DNA from: Galbibacter mesophilus
Lineage (GTDB): Bacteria; Bacteroidota; Bacteroidia; Flavobacteriales; Flavobacteriaceae
Direction: 5' to 3'
DNA: 64,000 nucleotides
NCBI RefSeq assembly: GCF_023721415.1
Contig: NZ_JAMQVC010000002.1
Location: forward strand, 62,001-126,000
This document shows positions 35,588 through 46,200 of the stretch, one piece after another. The notes under the pieces are model-generated. The model saw nothing but the letters and a program-made list of their open reading frames with translations, ran no database searches and was not told the DNA's origin. The number at the start of each line of letters is the position of its first letter. Within the stretch, counting starts at the first letter, position 1. The position numbers and the translations under genes are program-made.

Positions 35588-36202
35588 ATGAACAAAAAAT
35601 TACTTATTGTCGCTATGCTCTTCGGAGTGGTCCTGGTTTCTAATGCTCAAGAGCAAGGGAAATTTAGAGTTGGATTGGATATCGGTTACACTATACCTAA
35701 AGGTGGTGGTGGTGTTATGTTTGATATCGAACCCAAATACAATATTGCAGATAACATGAATGTTGGTATTCGTGTAACCAGTGCTGCAATGGCGAAAGAA
35801 ATTGAAGCGAGTGGAGGATCTGCCGAAGCTAAACTTTCCTCTACAGTATCTTACTTAGGTACATACGATTATTATTTTCATAGTGGTTCTGGATCTTTCG
35901 CGCCTTACTTAGGAGCTGGTTTAGGTTACTATGGTCTGGGAAATTTTGAATTTGACTCAGATACTGCTTTTGACGGAGCTGAATTGGATGTTGATGGAAA
36001 GTTTGGAGGAATGATTCGAGGTGGTTTTGAATTGGGTAAATTCAGACTTGGAGTAGAGTATAACATTATTCCTAAAACGGACTTGGGTAGTTCATATGAC
36101 GATGGCATGGGGAATAGTGTAACAACTTCAGGCGAAATTAAAAATAGCTATTTCGGAATATCCCTTGGATTCTATTTAGGTGGCGGTAAATGGGGCAAAT
36201 AA
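35588..36202 (+). CDS. Small outer membrane beta-barrel protein
   Basis: The 204-residue protein has the signal peptide MNKKLLIVAMLFGVVLVSNAQ and alternating amphipathic strands rich in glycine and aromatics (FRVGLDIGYTIPKGGG, YLGAGLGYYGLGNF, GVEYNIIPKTDLG), ending near FGISLGFYLGGGKWGK. This fits an OmpX/OmpA-like eight-stranded barrel of the OMP_b-brl type. No binding function can be assigned. It is a single-gene unit between a promoter-like box and a perfect terminator. Confidence 0.8.
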   Translation: MNKKLLIVAMLFGVVLVSNAQEQGKFRVGLDIGYTIPKGGGGVMFDIEPKYNIADNMNVGIRVTSAAMAKEIEASGGSAEAKLSSTVSYLGTYDYYFHSGSGSFAPYLGAGLGYYGLGNFEFDSDTAFDGAELDVDGKFGGMIRGGFELGKFRLGVEYNIIPKTDLGSSYDDGMGNSVTTSGEIKNSYFGISLGFYLGGGKWGK

Positions 36203-36227
36203 AATTTACACACCATAATATAGTTTT

Positions 36228-36260
36228 AAAGGTCGTCTAAGTTTCTAGACGACCTTTTTT
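36228..36260 (+). terminator. Terminator after the beta-barrel gene
   Basis: The perfect 12-bp stem AAAGGTCGTCTA / TAGACGACCTTT has a short loop and six T residues. The 290 bp to the next gene hold only a promoter-like box. Confidence 0.9.
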
Positions 36261-36520
36261 AATCCTGCTTATTTATGTCATAAACCTCTGTACAGGGTTG
36301 CATAGGTGGTTTAAACCTCTAGTTCTTTTTAAGGATCTAACGTTCTGTATTGTTTATTTGCATAAATGACTCTTAAAATATTGATTTTCATTACGTTAAA
36401 ATTTTTACAAAAGCAAATTTCTGCTTCAAATGAACTATGATTTTTCCCAATAGAGTTAATAATTATTCAATTTTGTTATTTTCCCAACTGATTCTGATAA
36501 CTTAGTGATATAATTTGTTC

Positions 36521-36528
36521 TATTTTTG
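36521..36528 (+). promoter_or_regulatory. Candidate -7 box (TATTTTTG) of the AraC-BLUF gene
   Basis: This is an exact TAnnTTTG match, 23 bp before the ATG at 36552. No convincing -33 element is present. Confidence 0.4.
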
Positions 36529-36551
36529 GTGACTGATAAAGATTTATAAGA

Positions 36552-38027
36552 ATGTCTGAATTAGATTCGAGAATATTATTTGAAGAATTGGAGGCTTTTT
36601 TTGAACAAAAAGGAAGCACTACTGCAGATGGTGGAGTGTTAAAAATTGATAGTGAAAAAGGAGTAGGAGAAGTTTCTTGCGTGCAATTATTTAAGGGATT
36701 GGAATTACTCTTGTTTGATGTTGCCTTGCAACAGCCCTTAGAATTTAGCTATAAAACGGAGAGTGATGCATTTATCCATTTTCTATCGATACAAGAGGGA
36801 ATGATGCAACATAGTTTTGGTCCTGATGAGGAAATGCAAACCGCGTTTCGTTTTCAAAATGTAATTTTAGGAAGTACAAAAAAGGCTACATCTTATTTCT
36901 ATCTTCCTAAAAACACCAAGCTTAAATTTGGTTTAATCACTTTGTTCAAAACCAATTTTGAACCTTCCCATAATTTTAGAGGTCAACTTCCAGTTTTGTT
37001 GAATAACATTTTTAAAGGCTTTGCCGGTAAACATAGATACACCTATTTTGGAGATATTTCGGACAGGGATTCGGCCTATTTAAGTAAAATTTTTAAACTA
37101 TCTAATCATCGATTAGAAGATAGACTAAATGTTGAAGCTGCTGTGTATCATTTGTTGGCCTCCAAGTTAAAGGATCACGATCAGGATCAATCTAAAGAAG
37201 CGAGAAAAGACGAATTAACCCAAACGGAAATTTCAAGTCTGTTAAAACTGAGTGAATATATAAGCAGAAATTTAGATAAAACCTTAAAAATTAAAGAGCT
37301 TGAACGGGAGAGTGGATTAAATCAGAAAAGAATTCAGTACGGTTTTCAACAATTTTTTGGGTTCAGTGTAAATAAATACATAGTGAATTTAAGAATTTTA
37401 AAGGCTAAAGAGCTTTTGGAAAACACCGATTTAAGTATATCTGAAATAGTTTTTAAAATTGGGTTGAGCAGTCGTAGCTACTTTTCTAGAATTTTCTCTG
37501 AGAAATACGGTATCCTTCCCAAAGAATACAAATCAAATTTGCATTTGTCTAATCCAACTTTTGAGCTTTGCTATTATTCCACAGCAAGCAAAAACCTGAA
37601 GCATGATGATTTTAGAGATATTTTACATGAAGCAAATAAGTTTAATGAAAAACATTCCATAACGGGCTGCCTTATTTATCATGAAGGTTATTTTATGCAG
37701 TTGCTGGAAGGAAACAAAGACCATGTCGAGTCTATATATCAACAGATTAAATTAGACAAAAGACACTCAAACCTTAAGATTATGTTTACAGGTTTTAAGT
37801 CTGGACGTATATTCGACGAGTGGAGTATGGCTTTTATCGAGGAACCTTCTGTATTTAGTATGAATAATCTAAAAGACTTTAAATTACTAAGCGTCGATAT
37901 GCTTCGAATGCTCGATAAGACATCAAAAAGTAAACAAGATAATATTTTACAAACCAAATTGATGTGGGAAAGTGCTAGAAATACACTTATTTTAGAAGCT
38001 GAAAATCATACTCAAATTGCAATTTAA
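36552..38027 (+). CDS. AraC-type regulator fused to a BLUF blue-light sensor
   Basis: This 491-residue protein has three parts. Residues 1-215 resemble an AraC-type N-terminal sensor domain. Residues 222-330 are an AraC DNA-binding domain (IKELERESGLNQKRI in HTH 1, ISEIVFKIGLSSRSYFSRIF in HTH 2). Residues 337-432 are a BLUF flavin domain. All residues known to matter for BLUF photochemistry are present: Y341, N365, Q383, W424 and M426. Their spacing (24, 18, 41 and 2) is the same as Y21, N45, Q63, W104 and M106 of AppA. A tail of about 60 residues follows. The likely role is a transcription factor whose activity responds to blue light through FAD. No flavin or photolyase genes are nearby. The next gene on this strand, 766 bp away, encodes a TraG-like relic. 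Confidence 0.9.
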   Translation: MSELDSRILFEELEAFFEQKGSTTADGGVLKIDSEKGVGEVSCVQLFKGLELLLFDVALQQPLEFSYKTESDAFIHFLSIQEGMMQHSFGPDEEMQTAFRFQNVILGSTKKATSYFYLPKNTKLKFGLITLFKTNFEPSHNFRGQLPVLLNNIFKGFAGKHRYTYFGDISDRDSAYLSKIFKLSNHRLEDRLNVEAAVYHLLASKLKDHDQDQSKEARKDELTQTEISSLLKLSEYISRNLDKTLKIKELERESGLNQKRIQYGFQQFFGFSVNKYIVNLRILKAKELLENTDLSISEIVFKIGLSSRSYFSRIFSEKYGILPKEYKSNLHLSNPTFELCYYSTASKNLKHDDFRDILHEANKFNEKHSITGCLIYHEGYFMQLLEGNKDHVESIYQQIKLDKRHSNLKIMFTGFKSGRIFDEWSMAFIEEPSVFSMNNLKDFKLLSVDMLRMLDKTSKSKQDNILQTKLMWESARNTLILEAENHTQIAI

Positions 38028-38599
38028 ATTTTCCTGAGCATTTTATAATCCCGATACAGTGCTTATTTTTCTTAATTAAGGTATTGAAAGACGATTTTCA
38101 ATTATAGTTTTGTGGTTATTGTATTTAACATCTTAGCCCAATAAAAAGATAGTTCTTTAAATAATTCAATTGTGTATTACCTATAATTTTAGAGAATGAC
38201 TAACCAACTTACATTTTCTGTTGTAGTATTACCTATTATTTAAGAGCTATCTTTTTCATGAAATCTACATTGTTTTCCCTCACAAACGTTTACTGAAGTT
38301 CTTTAAAAGAAATTGCTTTGCTTTAGGAGTTTCTGTTTTAATTATCAGATTTATAATATTTTAGATATTACTTTTTGAAATAATCTTCCCTGTGTCCATT
38401 TTATCTTATGTTTAATTTCGATTGTTGCAAGGATATCTTCAAATGTGATAATCTTGGTTCTACAAGTTGGTTACTTTTACTAAAAATTGCTATGCAAAGA
38501 AAAAATGAAGCATTTAAAAGAAGTTTTCAAAAGTTAAAATAACCTTTTAAGGTAGTTAGCCTTGCACAATGCTAAACTGTGCTTTTAAAGGAATTTTTT
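38028..38599. other. Long untranslated gap, left part
   Basis: This stretch after the AraC-BLUF gene is A+T-rich. No frame with a plausible start exceeds about 20 codons and no strong hairpin follows the stop codon. A loose inverted pair AAAAAGATAG / CTATCTTTTT (near 38142 and 38242) could form a large stem. Its length suggests regulatory DNA or an RNA gene rather than a missed protein. Confidence 0.4.
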
Positions 38600-38694
38600 T
38601 TGATAGACTTAAATTGTTTCAATAGTGGTGGTAACATAGTTACCAGGTTGGTTTGTTTAGGAGAAAGGTCCTATTTAATAGGGCCTTTTCTTTT
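38600..38694 (+). ncRNA. Candidate small RNA ending in an orphan terminator
   Basis: A terminator-like hairpin (AAGGTCCTAT / ATAGGGCCTT then T-rich, 38661-38694) stands about 630 bp from the previous stop codon and 100 bp before the next start. It is preceded by a perfect 7-bp stem TGGTAAC-ATA-GTTACCA (38629-38645). A terminator with no CDS in front of it suggests a short transcript. The 5' end is undefined. A long leader of the TraG-like gene with an attenuator is the alternative. Confidence 0.35.
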
Positions 38695-38793
38695 ACTGCA
38701 ACATCCAAGACACTGATTTGCTACCAATGAAAGTTGTAAAATGTATAACCAATCCTGTATCTTTCCATTGGGTACAGCTAAATTATAATCAAT

Positions 38794-40182
38794 ATGATAG
38801 CTGCTTTTTTATCGATTAAAGAATTCGCAAGTTTCCAAACGGAAGCCGTGGAAAAAATTCGATTGGCTACTGAATCTGGTGGAATTTACGTGAGTAACGT
38901 AAAGAAGGGTACTGCCATTATTGGTGCTTCGGAAGAAAATACTAAAGACCATTTTGCTTTTAATTACTTTCAGCATTTCAGTAAATATGAATATAGCGGA
39001 ATGTTCTATGACCACGACAATTTTAAGCTTACAAGCTTGGTGTATCCTTTGCTCGATGCTTATAAAAGAGACTTAAAAATTATTTCTTTTGATATTATTT
39101 ACCATCGTGTCAATCCAATAGCGCCTAAATATTTACCACTGAAGAGAGATATTAGGCAATTTGCAAACTTGTTTATTAAGAACATAATCTTTAGTCAAAC
39201 CCATACCAGTTTAAAAAGTACTAAAATACGATGGAAGTCAGCCGAAAGCTTACTTACTGGAATTATATATTATTTAAAAAAGCACCATCCCGAGAGTTGC
39301 ACCATACCACATGTTATAAGTATTATCAATGAATATACCTTAGTGGAAATCACTAAACTATTGAATGCGGATGATGAAGTGGTTAATTTGTCTTCGGAAT
39401 TTTTGCAGTTGGCAAATAACGAACCGACAGAGCTCAAAACACTTATAGATTTTTTAAAAGATTATTTTCATCAAGTAAGCACCGAAAGGATTTTTATGGC
39501 CTTATCTAAGGATGAAATAAATTTAAAAATTTTCTCCAATGCGGATAAGCATGTGATATCGGTTGTCAATAATCCCTTAAAGGAAACCGTTTATTCTCCT
39601 CTACTTTCGTTAGTGTTGAATACATCTATGAAAGATAGAAAAGAGTTTAAGAAGAATTCTTTTCTTTATTACAAGGAGTCGCAATGCTTTTATGTTTATC
39701 GCTTGCACAGATTGTTTTCAAAGTTGAGAAGAAACAATGTATCCATTGTATATGAATTGGATGAAAAGTTTCAAAACGACTTATTTTATGGTAACAGAGT
39801 CAGCGACAATATTTTAAGCAGATTGTCCTATAAATTCATAGGCAAAGGCGTAAGTCAAATTTCGGCTAGATATAGTCAAAAAATGATTCAGCGTGTTAAA
39901 GATAAAGCGAATAGGATAGTGAAAAACGAACGCTTCGGGATGCAAAAATTGATTCTCCGCTACAGCAGTAATTTATCCCGAATTCTATCCAATAAGTTTA
40001 CAAAGCTAAAATTTGGAGAATTCATCGGCCGACTCGATGATAAAGATATTATTACCAAGTTTGATACAAAAGAACAACAACGCATTAAACCTTTACCAGA
40101 AAGGGTCTACACATCTAAAGAACTCAGCGAGAACTATGAGAAAATTTTAAAGGATGTAGCCTTGATAAAGAAAGAAATATAA
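38794..40182 (+). CDS. Orphan TraG/VirD4-like protein with degenerate ATPase motifs
   Basis: The 462-residue protein follows the order of segments of Bacteroidota conjugative coupling proteins (TraG/MobC type): a GTAIIGASEENTKD segment where the P-loop GTPGSGKS belongs (residues 39-52), YDHDNFKLTSLVY for the YDxKxPDL strand, RVNPIAPKYL for the CNPI-P-YL motif, LTGIIYYLKKHH and TIPHVISIINE, and in the C-terminal part YGNRVSDNILSRLSYKFIGK and SARYSQKM for the YG-A-I-N-GN and TA-S-G motifs. The Walker A lysine/serine are gone, and the Walker B region reads LYYKESQ instead of LDE-PT. The N-terminal membrane part and much of the ATPase core are missing. ATP hydrolysis is therefore unlikely. No relaxase, integrase or other transfer gene is nearby. 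It may be a decayed relic or a domesticated protein. The homology call is from motif order and needs a profile search. Confidence 0.6.
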   Translation: MIAAFLSIKEFASFQTEAVEKIRLATESGGIYVSNVKKGTAIIGASEENTKDHFAFNYFQHFSKYEYSGMFYDHDNFKLTSLVYPLLDAYKRDLKIISFDIIYHRVNPIAPKYLPLKRDIRQFANLFIKNIIFSQTHTSLKSTKIRWKSAESLLTGIIYYLKKHHPESCTIPHVISIINEYTLVEITKLLNADDEVVNLSSEFLQLANNEPTELKTLIDFLKDYFHQVSTERIFMALSKDEINLKIFSNADKHVISVVNNPLKETVYSPLLSLVLNTSMKDRKEFKKNSFLYYKESQCFYVYRLHRLFSKLRRNNVSIVYELDEKFQNDLFYGNRVSDNILSRLSYKFIGKGVSQISARYSQKMIQRVKDKANRIVKNERFGMQKLILRYSSNLSRILSNKFTKLKFGEFIGRLDDKDIITKFDTKEQQRIKPLPERVYTSKELSENYEKILKDVALIKKEI

Positions 40183-40227
40183 GCTTGTTAAACTTACTAA
40201 TTACAGTTATTGGAATTCCTATAAAGT

Positions 40228-40260
40228 AAAAAGCTATCTCCAAATAGAGATAGCTTTTTT
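40228..40260. terminator. Bidirectional terminator between TraG-like gene and giant T9SS gene
   Basis: The perfect 13-bp stem AAAAAGCTATCTC / GAGATAGCTTTTT has a short loop. A-rich and T-rich flanks allow termination on both strands of these convergent genes. Confidence 0.9.
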
Positions 40261-40298
40261 GATGTTTCTGATTTGTATAAACAATATTTAAATAGATT

Positions 40299-43200
40299 TT
40301 ATTTCTTCACAATCTTCGTTTGAGCCACCATTTTACCTTTTTTATCTACCAATCGTAGCAAATAAACACCTGCCGGAAAACGACTCATATCAATCCTTCC
40401 TTGGTTAGACGCTTCTACCTTGAAAGAGCTGACCAATATTCCACTTAGATTGTATAAGTATCCTTCGCTAAGTACGGCCTTGCCAACCAGTTGATAACTA
40501 GCTTCACTTCGCACCGGATTCGGATAAATATTGATAGTGAACTTTTCAGGTGAATCCGCGTTTGGTAAATCAGCAATAGATTGCGCGCTGCTACTTGTCA
40601 CTTCAAAAATAACCGATAGTGGAATTCCAGCTTTCCCTTTTCCGTTTTTCTGATCGTAAGGTGTAGCGGTAACATAATTGGTTCCTAGCGGAAATTCAAC
40701 CGCATTAAGGTCCGTACCATTATTTTTATCACCTTTCAAAGCGTACGGAATTACGTTTTCCTTCTGAAAATTGGTTTTTCCGTTAAAATCGAAAACAACA
40801 CTTTGAGTTCCAATGGCTGTAGCATTCGCAACAATACTAAATGCATTCGCATCATAATCATCTAAGTTTATAACGGTCCCATTTTCTAAAGTTCCAATTT
40901 CTTCATCCGTTTCGGCATTGAAGAGTGTGAAACTAGAAACCATCAATGGTGATTGCGTTACTTCAAAAGAAACTGTTAACGGAATACCCATCATGCCGCT
41001 ACCATTTTTCCCCGAGTAGGGAGTCGCGGTGATGGTGTTATCACCCAAAGGAAACGCCACAGGGATGAATTCTGTTCCATTTTTCTTATCGCCATCCAGT
41101 GCGTATGGAGCGATATTTTCTTTCTGGAAATTCTCTTTTTCATTAAAATCGAAAATCACGCTACCTACAGGCAAATCGCCAATATTGGCAACCACGCTAA
41201 ACGCATTTGCGGTATAATCATCCAAATTGATAACATCTCCCTCTTCAAGTGAACCAATTTCTTCATTGGTGTCGGCATTAATAAGCGTAAAGCTTACCAC
41301 TTCAGGAGCGTCAAGTACATCCAATGTAACTGGAATGTTGATTTCTGAACGGATAGGATCGTTACTACTTACCACAATATCACCGGTAAAGGAAGTATTG
41401 GCTTCAAGTCCTTCCGCGGAAAAAGTTATAGGCACTTCGGCTGTTTCTCCAGGCTCCACCGTTCCAGAAATAGGAGGTGTAAAAGTAATCGCCAATCCGT
41501 CTGTTAAGAATTCTGTATTGAAAATCACTTGAAGGCCTGATAATCCTCCAGGGCCTTCCAGACCAACCGTGCTGCTTGTACGAATGGTGGAATTCACATT
41601 TTCGTATTGCATTTTTATACTTCCATCAGGAAATAAAATTACTTGAAAAGTTACCGGATCTGGTACGGGTAAGAAAGGCGGAAAGCCAAACCCTGGAACT
41701 GCTTCGTACTGAACGATAAAATATTCCGAAGTCCCCATGTAGAAGACACCCGTTCCGTTTTGTGGCTCCAAATCGTCCCAAAGTCCTGCAATAAGCATAT
41801 TCGGATTGGCAGGATCTGGAATTTGAGTATTGATAAAGTTACTTCCAGTTATTTCAGCAAATGTTAAAAATCCGTTTGCTCCAATCGTCACACTATCTTG
41901 CTCTTCTCCGAAGAACTTAAATGGAAAAGGAAGTGCAACCGTTTCTTCATCATCAGCGCCAACATTCGCTACTTCACCACTTTCACTTATATCCATAAAA
42001 TCATATGCCGGTCCGCCACTATTATTGTCTACCCAAGTGTATCCAAATGTTCCCGGACCGCCACTGGCATTGAGTGGGGAAGGACCAACTCTGGTATCCA
42101 ACGCTTCTTTGCTTCTAATTTTTGCATACTCCAGTTTTTCATAGGTCGCCACTTTTTGATTGGCTTCACCTGCCTTACCGAAAAAGGGTGGTGATAAGGC
42201 ATAATTAAGTGTTGAATTACCGGTATTGCTAATTGTAACGGTTTCTGTGATTTCTTGCTCACGAACCACTTCTAGGTTCAAAGAATCTGGAGTCACTTCA
42301 ATTACAGGAGGATCAACCCCTTCTCCAAAAAGATACACTATGGCGGTTTCCATTCCAAAAGCATCATTGCTTTCAATAATTATTTTGTCCTCTATAAATC
42401 CGACCGAACTTGGTTTAAAGGTAACCCCAATTTGTAGGGTTTCGTCGGGAGCTAAGGTTATTGGTGCAATGGTATCTAAAATAAAATCACTGGTTTCATT
42501 GCTTATCGATGTAATTTCTAAATCTTTGGAACCGGTATTTTCCAGCAAGAAATTAGCTTCAGATTCCAAACCAACAAAAATTGGGTCGTATTGTAAAGTA
42601 TCTGGAGTTACAGAAATTTCAGGAAAACCAATCACCGTTAATTCAAAAAGAGCGGAGTTTAACGAATCGCTTGGAGCGTTACTGGACACCATGAGCTCGT
42701 CAAAGTACACGCCGTCGTTCAATTCAGTAGCATCTAAAGTAACCGATAATTGTTTAGAGCCTCCGGCTGGAACAACTCCCGAAAGCGGACTCACATTACT
42801 GATTAAATCTGTAAAGAAGATGGATGGTTTTACAAAGCGAATTGCCAAATCATCTTTTATATATTCGGTATTAAAAGCAACTTGAGCACCATCAGTACCA
42901 TCAAAGTTTTCTATACCTACTGTGGCAGTATTTCTAAACGGAGCGGTTTCTACATCCTCGTAATAAAAATCGATATTTCCATCAGGGAATAAAACAATTT
43001 GGAAGGTAACTGTTTCATCTACTTCACCAAAGAATATTGGTGCTTGCGTCCATTGAACCACAAATTTACTTCCATCATCAAAATAATGAACCGATCCATT
43101 GTCGTTTTGCGGTTCCAAATCGTTCCAGAACGCAGCTATCACAGCGTTTATGCCATCTTCGGTTGGAATTTGTGTATTTACGTATGTCAATCCGCTGGGA

Positions 43201-46200
43201 TCTTCAAACGTTACGAATCCATTCGCATTAATAATTACCGAAGCATTGGTTTGTCCATAGAATTCAAAAGGAAAAGAAATGGCAACTTCAGTAGAACCAT
43301 CCCCACCAAGATCGGTAGTTATTTCTGTTCCTACTGCTGTAATGTCTTCAAAATTAAAAACAGGTCCGCCGGGCTCATCACTATCTATCCAAGTATAACC
43401 AAAGCCATTGTCCGTTCCAACACTGTAATCAACACTAGCACCTTGCCGGTTGTCTTTAAAACCTTTTTCCTGTTGCAGGCTAAAACTTTCAAAATTTATC
43501 CGTTTGGTGTCATTCAATTTCACATTAGGATCGGCTAGAGCAGCCGCCACGGCGAGATCTGGAAAGGAAAAAATTAATGGTGCCTTTCCATCATTTTTAA
43601 GTGTGATTTCTGTATCAATGGTAGTTCCCGCATCGGTGGTAAGCATAACTTCCTGAGGGTCTAAAACCGCGATTGGCGGTTCTACACCCACGCCATTCAC
43701 AACCACTTCCAGTGTTTGGGTGTTATCGGCGTCACTTTCAATGGTAATAATTCCATTTATATTTCCTGCTTCGGAAGGTGTAAAAAGCACTTTCACTTCT
43801 AAACTATCGGAAGCTGCAATGGTTGCGGAAGTTGGATCAACCGAGAAATCGGCGTTATCCGAAGCAATATTAGAAACATTCAATTCTGCGAGTCCGTTAT
43901 TTATTATGGTAAACGAACGTTCCCTTTCTGCGCCAATAAAGACATCATTGAACAATATGAATTCCTCTGAAAGGGCAATTTCTGAAACTTGTCCGGCAAC
44001 TTCAAAAGTCGTAGCTACGGAGGCTTCAGGTGTAACGGGATCATTACTTGCTACCAAAATATCACGATTGTATGTACCGTTGGCCAAATTTTCGCCGTTA
44101 AATGTAACCGTAACATCTACCGATTGTCCCGGAGAGATGGTTCCTTCCGAAGGTTCAAGCGTAATGTAACTTTCTTCGGAAGCTCCGCTAAGCGCCCTAA
44201 CAAAAAATACAAACCCCGACGGATTGTAAGTGGCGCCGCCATCTCCGCTGAAAAAATAAGTATTAGGCCTTTGGGTGGCATCGTTATCTACCCCTTGCGG
44301 AAATTCAATACCATCAGGGTATTTGTGTACTACCCAAAAAGACTCGCCAGCCGTAAACGTAAGTGACTCGCTGAGTTCTTCTGCAACTAGAATACCTTCT
44401 TCGCTGGTTTGGTTGAATGTTTGGGTAAGCAGTAATTCGCCATCGTTGGGAGTATCACCGCCACGATAGATTTCCAAAATAACTGGAGCGTCGGTAACCG
44501 TTTCTGTACGGTACCCATTTCGTACCGCTGTAAGGGTAAACTCGTTTTCAGCGTCAAATTTTACAGCACTTGTATAAGCGCTTGTTTGTACGCCAGCAAA
44601 ATTATCAGGAAACGGAATGCCGCTATCATAAAAAATGGAATCTTGAAAAGTAGCATTGTCTAGAATTTGAACAGAAGGCACACTACTTTTTTCAATTACT
44701 CCTCTTGACTTCTCTTTAAACGGACCTGCATTTCCTTCGCCATACCTTGCTAAATCCAGATTGCTTAAAAGTAAATCTGTTGGAGCGGAAGGGCTATCAA
44801 ACTGAAGCGGCCCAAGCGATGTTGTAAAATCCAAATCGCTTTCTCCTGAGTTGGAAATACTAAAAGTTTCCGTTTTTACAGGAGGCATATCTGTTTGTAC
44901 ATTCACCGAAGCGCTCAATGAGTCTGGATTTACACCAATGGTTGGTGGTTGCAAAACGGTTAGTGAAACCGGAATATCCACCGGAGAGTTTACAGAATCG
45001 TTGCTATTTACAGTGAGAGAGGCTTCGTAATTTCCTGGGTCAATCGCTCGGGCATCAAATTTAACTTGAACCGTTTGGGAAGATCCTGGTGGAACTACGC
45101 CTGCATTGGGAGCCACCGATACAAAGAATGCATTAGGATCGCCATCAGTAATTTCCAAGTTGTCTACATCAAAGGTAGATCCTGTTTCTTCCATTGCTGA
45201 AAGAAATACCGCCTGTTCGATTATAGGGGCAAAACCCTGTCCTGAAAACACCAATTCGTCATCAAAATAAATGGAAAAAGTAGCATCATCTTTATCAACG
45301 ATTATTCTCAATTCGAAATAGCCGGAAGGGATGGATGCTTCAATTTGAACAAAATTGGGATCTGTTAGTACATCAATAGTTCCATCGGCATTAAAGCGTA
45401 ATCTAGTCACCACGGAGCCAGCAGTTGGCGATTGCGGAATTACTTCCCAAGTAGTGCCGCTTCCTTGAATATTTATTTGTGCACTTAACACCATAAAAGG
45501 TTCGTCTGCTGGAGAAATGCTGGGCGAAAGCGCTAAAATACTTCCAGGTCGCGTGCCTCCAAGTCCGTCTGAAACACCTCTAAAATGCTGGTTTCCTTCA
45601 AAAGAGTTTTCAGTAGAAATAATCCAGTTATCGGCGTATTGAGAAGCCCAGCCCAATTGTCCGTTGAGGTTACCAGGGGTGAATTCCTCAAAATCGGTAG
45701 CGTAAAGGGAAGTTATTACTTCCGTAAAGTCATTATTTTGAGTTTTTACCAAGGATGCTATTCCGGATGTTTTAGCCGAAAGATTGGTAAATTGCTTTTT
45801 ACTTTTACCCGCTTTGGTGACAGCTTTGTTACTGAGAGCCACTTTTTCAGCGAATTCCATCGGCGGTTCATCATTTACGGTAATATTAAAATTAAGATCG
45901 GCATCACCGGTATTTTCAATAACTAAGTCACGGGAGACAATTTGTAGCTGCTGAATGGTTTCTTCAAAAGAATTAGGCGTGACTACCAAAAACGGAGTTT
46001 CCGTGCCGTCCAGTACCCTTACTTCAACAGGAACGGCTATGGCCTCAACCAATTCCGGCGCAGTAATGAAAAGCGTGTCGTTGTATACTCCTTTCAATAA
46101 TCCAGCGGTATTTAATTTAATTTCCAGTGAATCTGAGCTTGCAGAAGGAATGGTAAGTTGTTGCGGTTGGATAAGTTCAATGGTCGTATTTCCAGCATTA

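Noticed and set aside
38493-38541. 15-codon ATG frame in the long gap before the TraG-like gene
   Set aside because: Too short and without a supporting ribosome-binding or conservation signal; expected by chance in A+T-rich DNA.
38794-40182. Integrative conjugative element
   Set aside because: The TraG-like gene is alone: no relaxase, no other tra genes, no integrase and no attachment repeats around it, and its ATPase motifs are lost.
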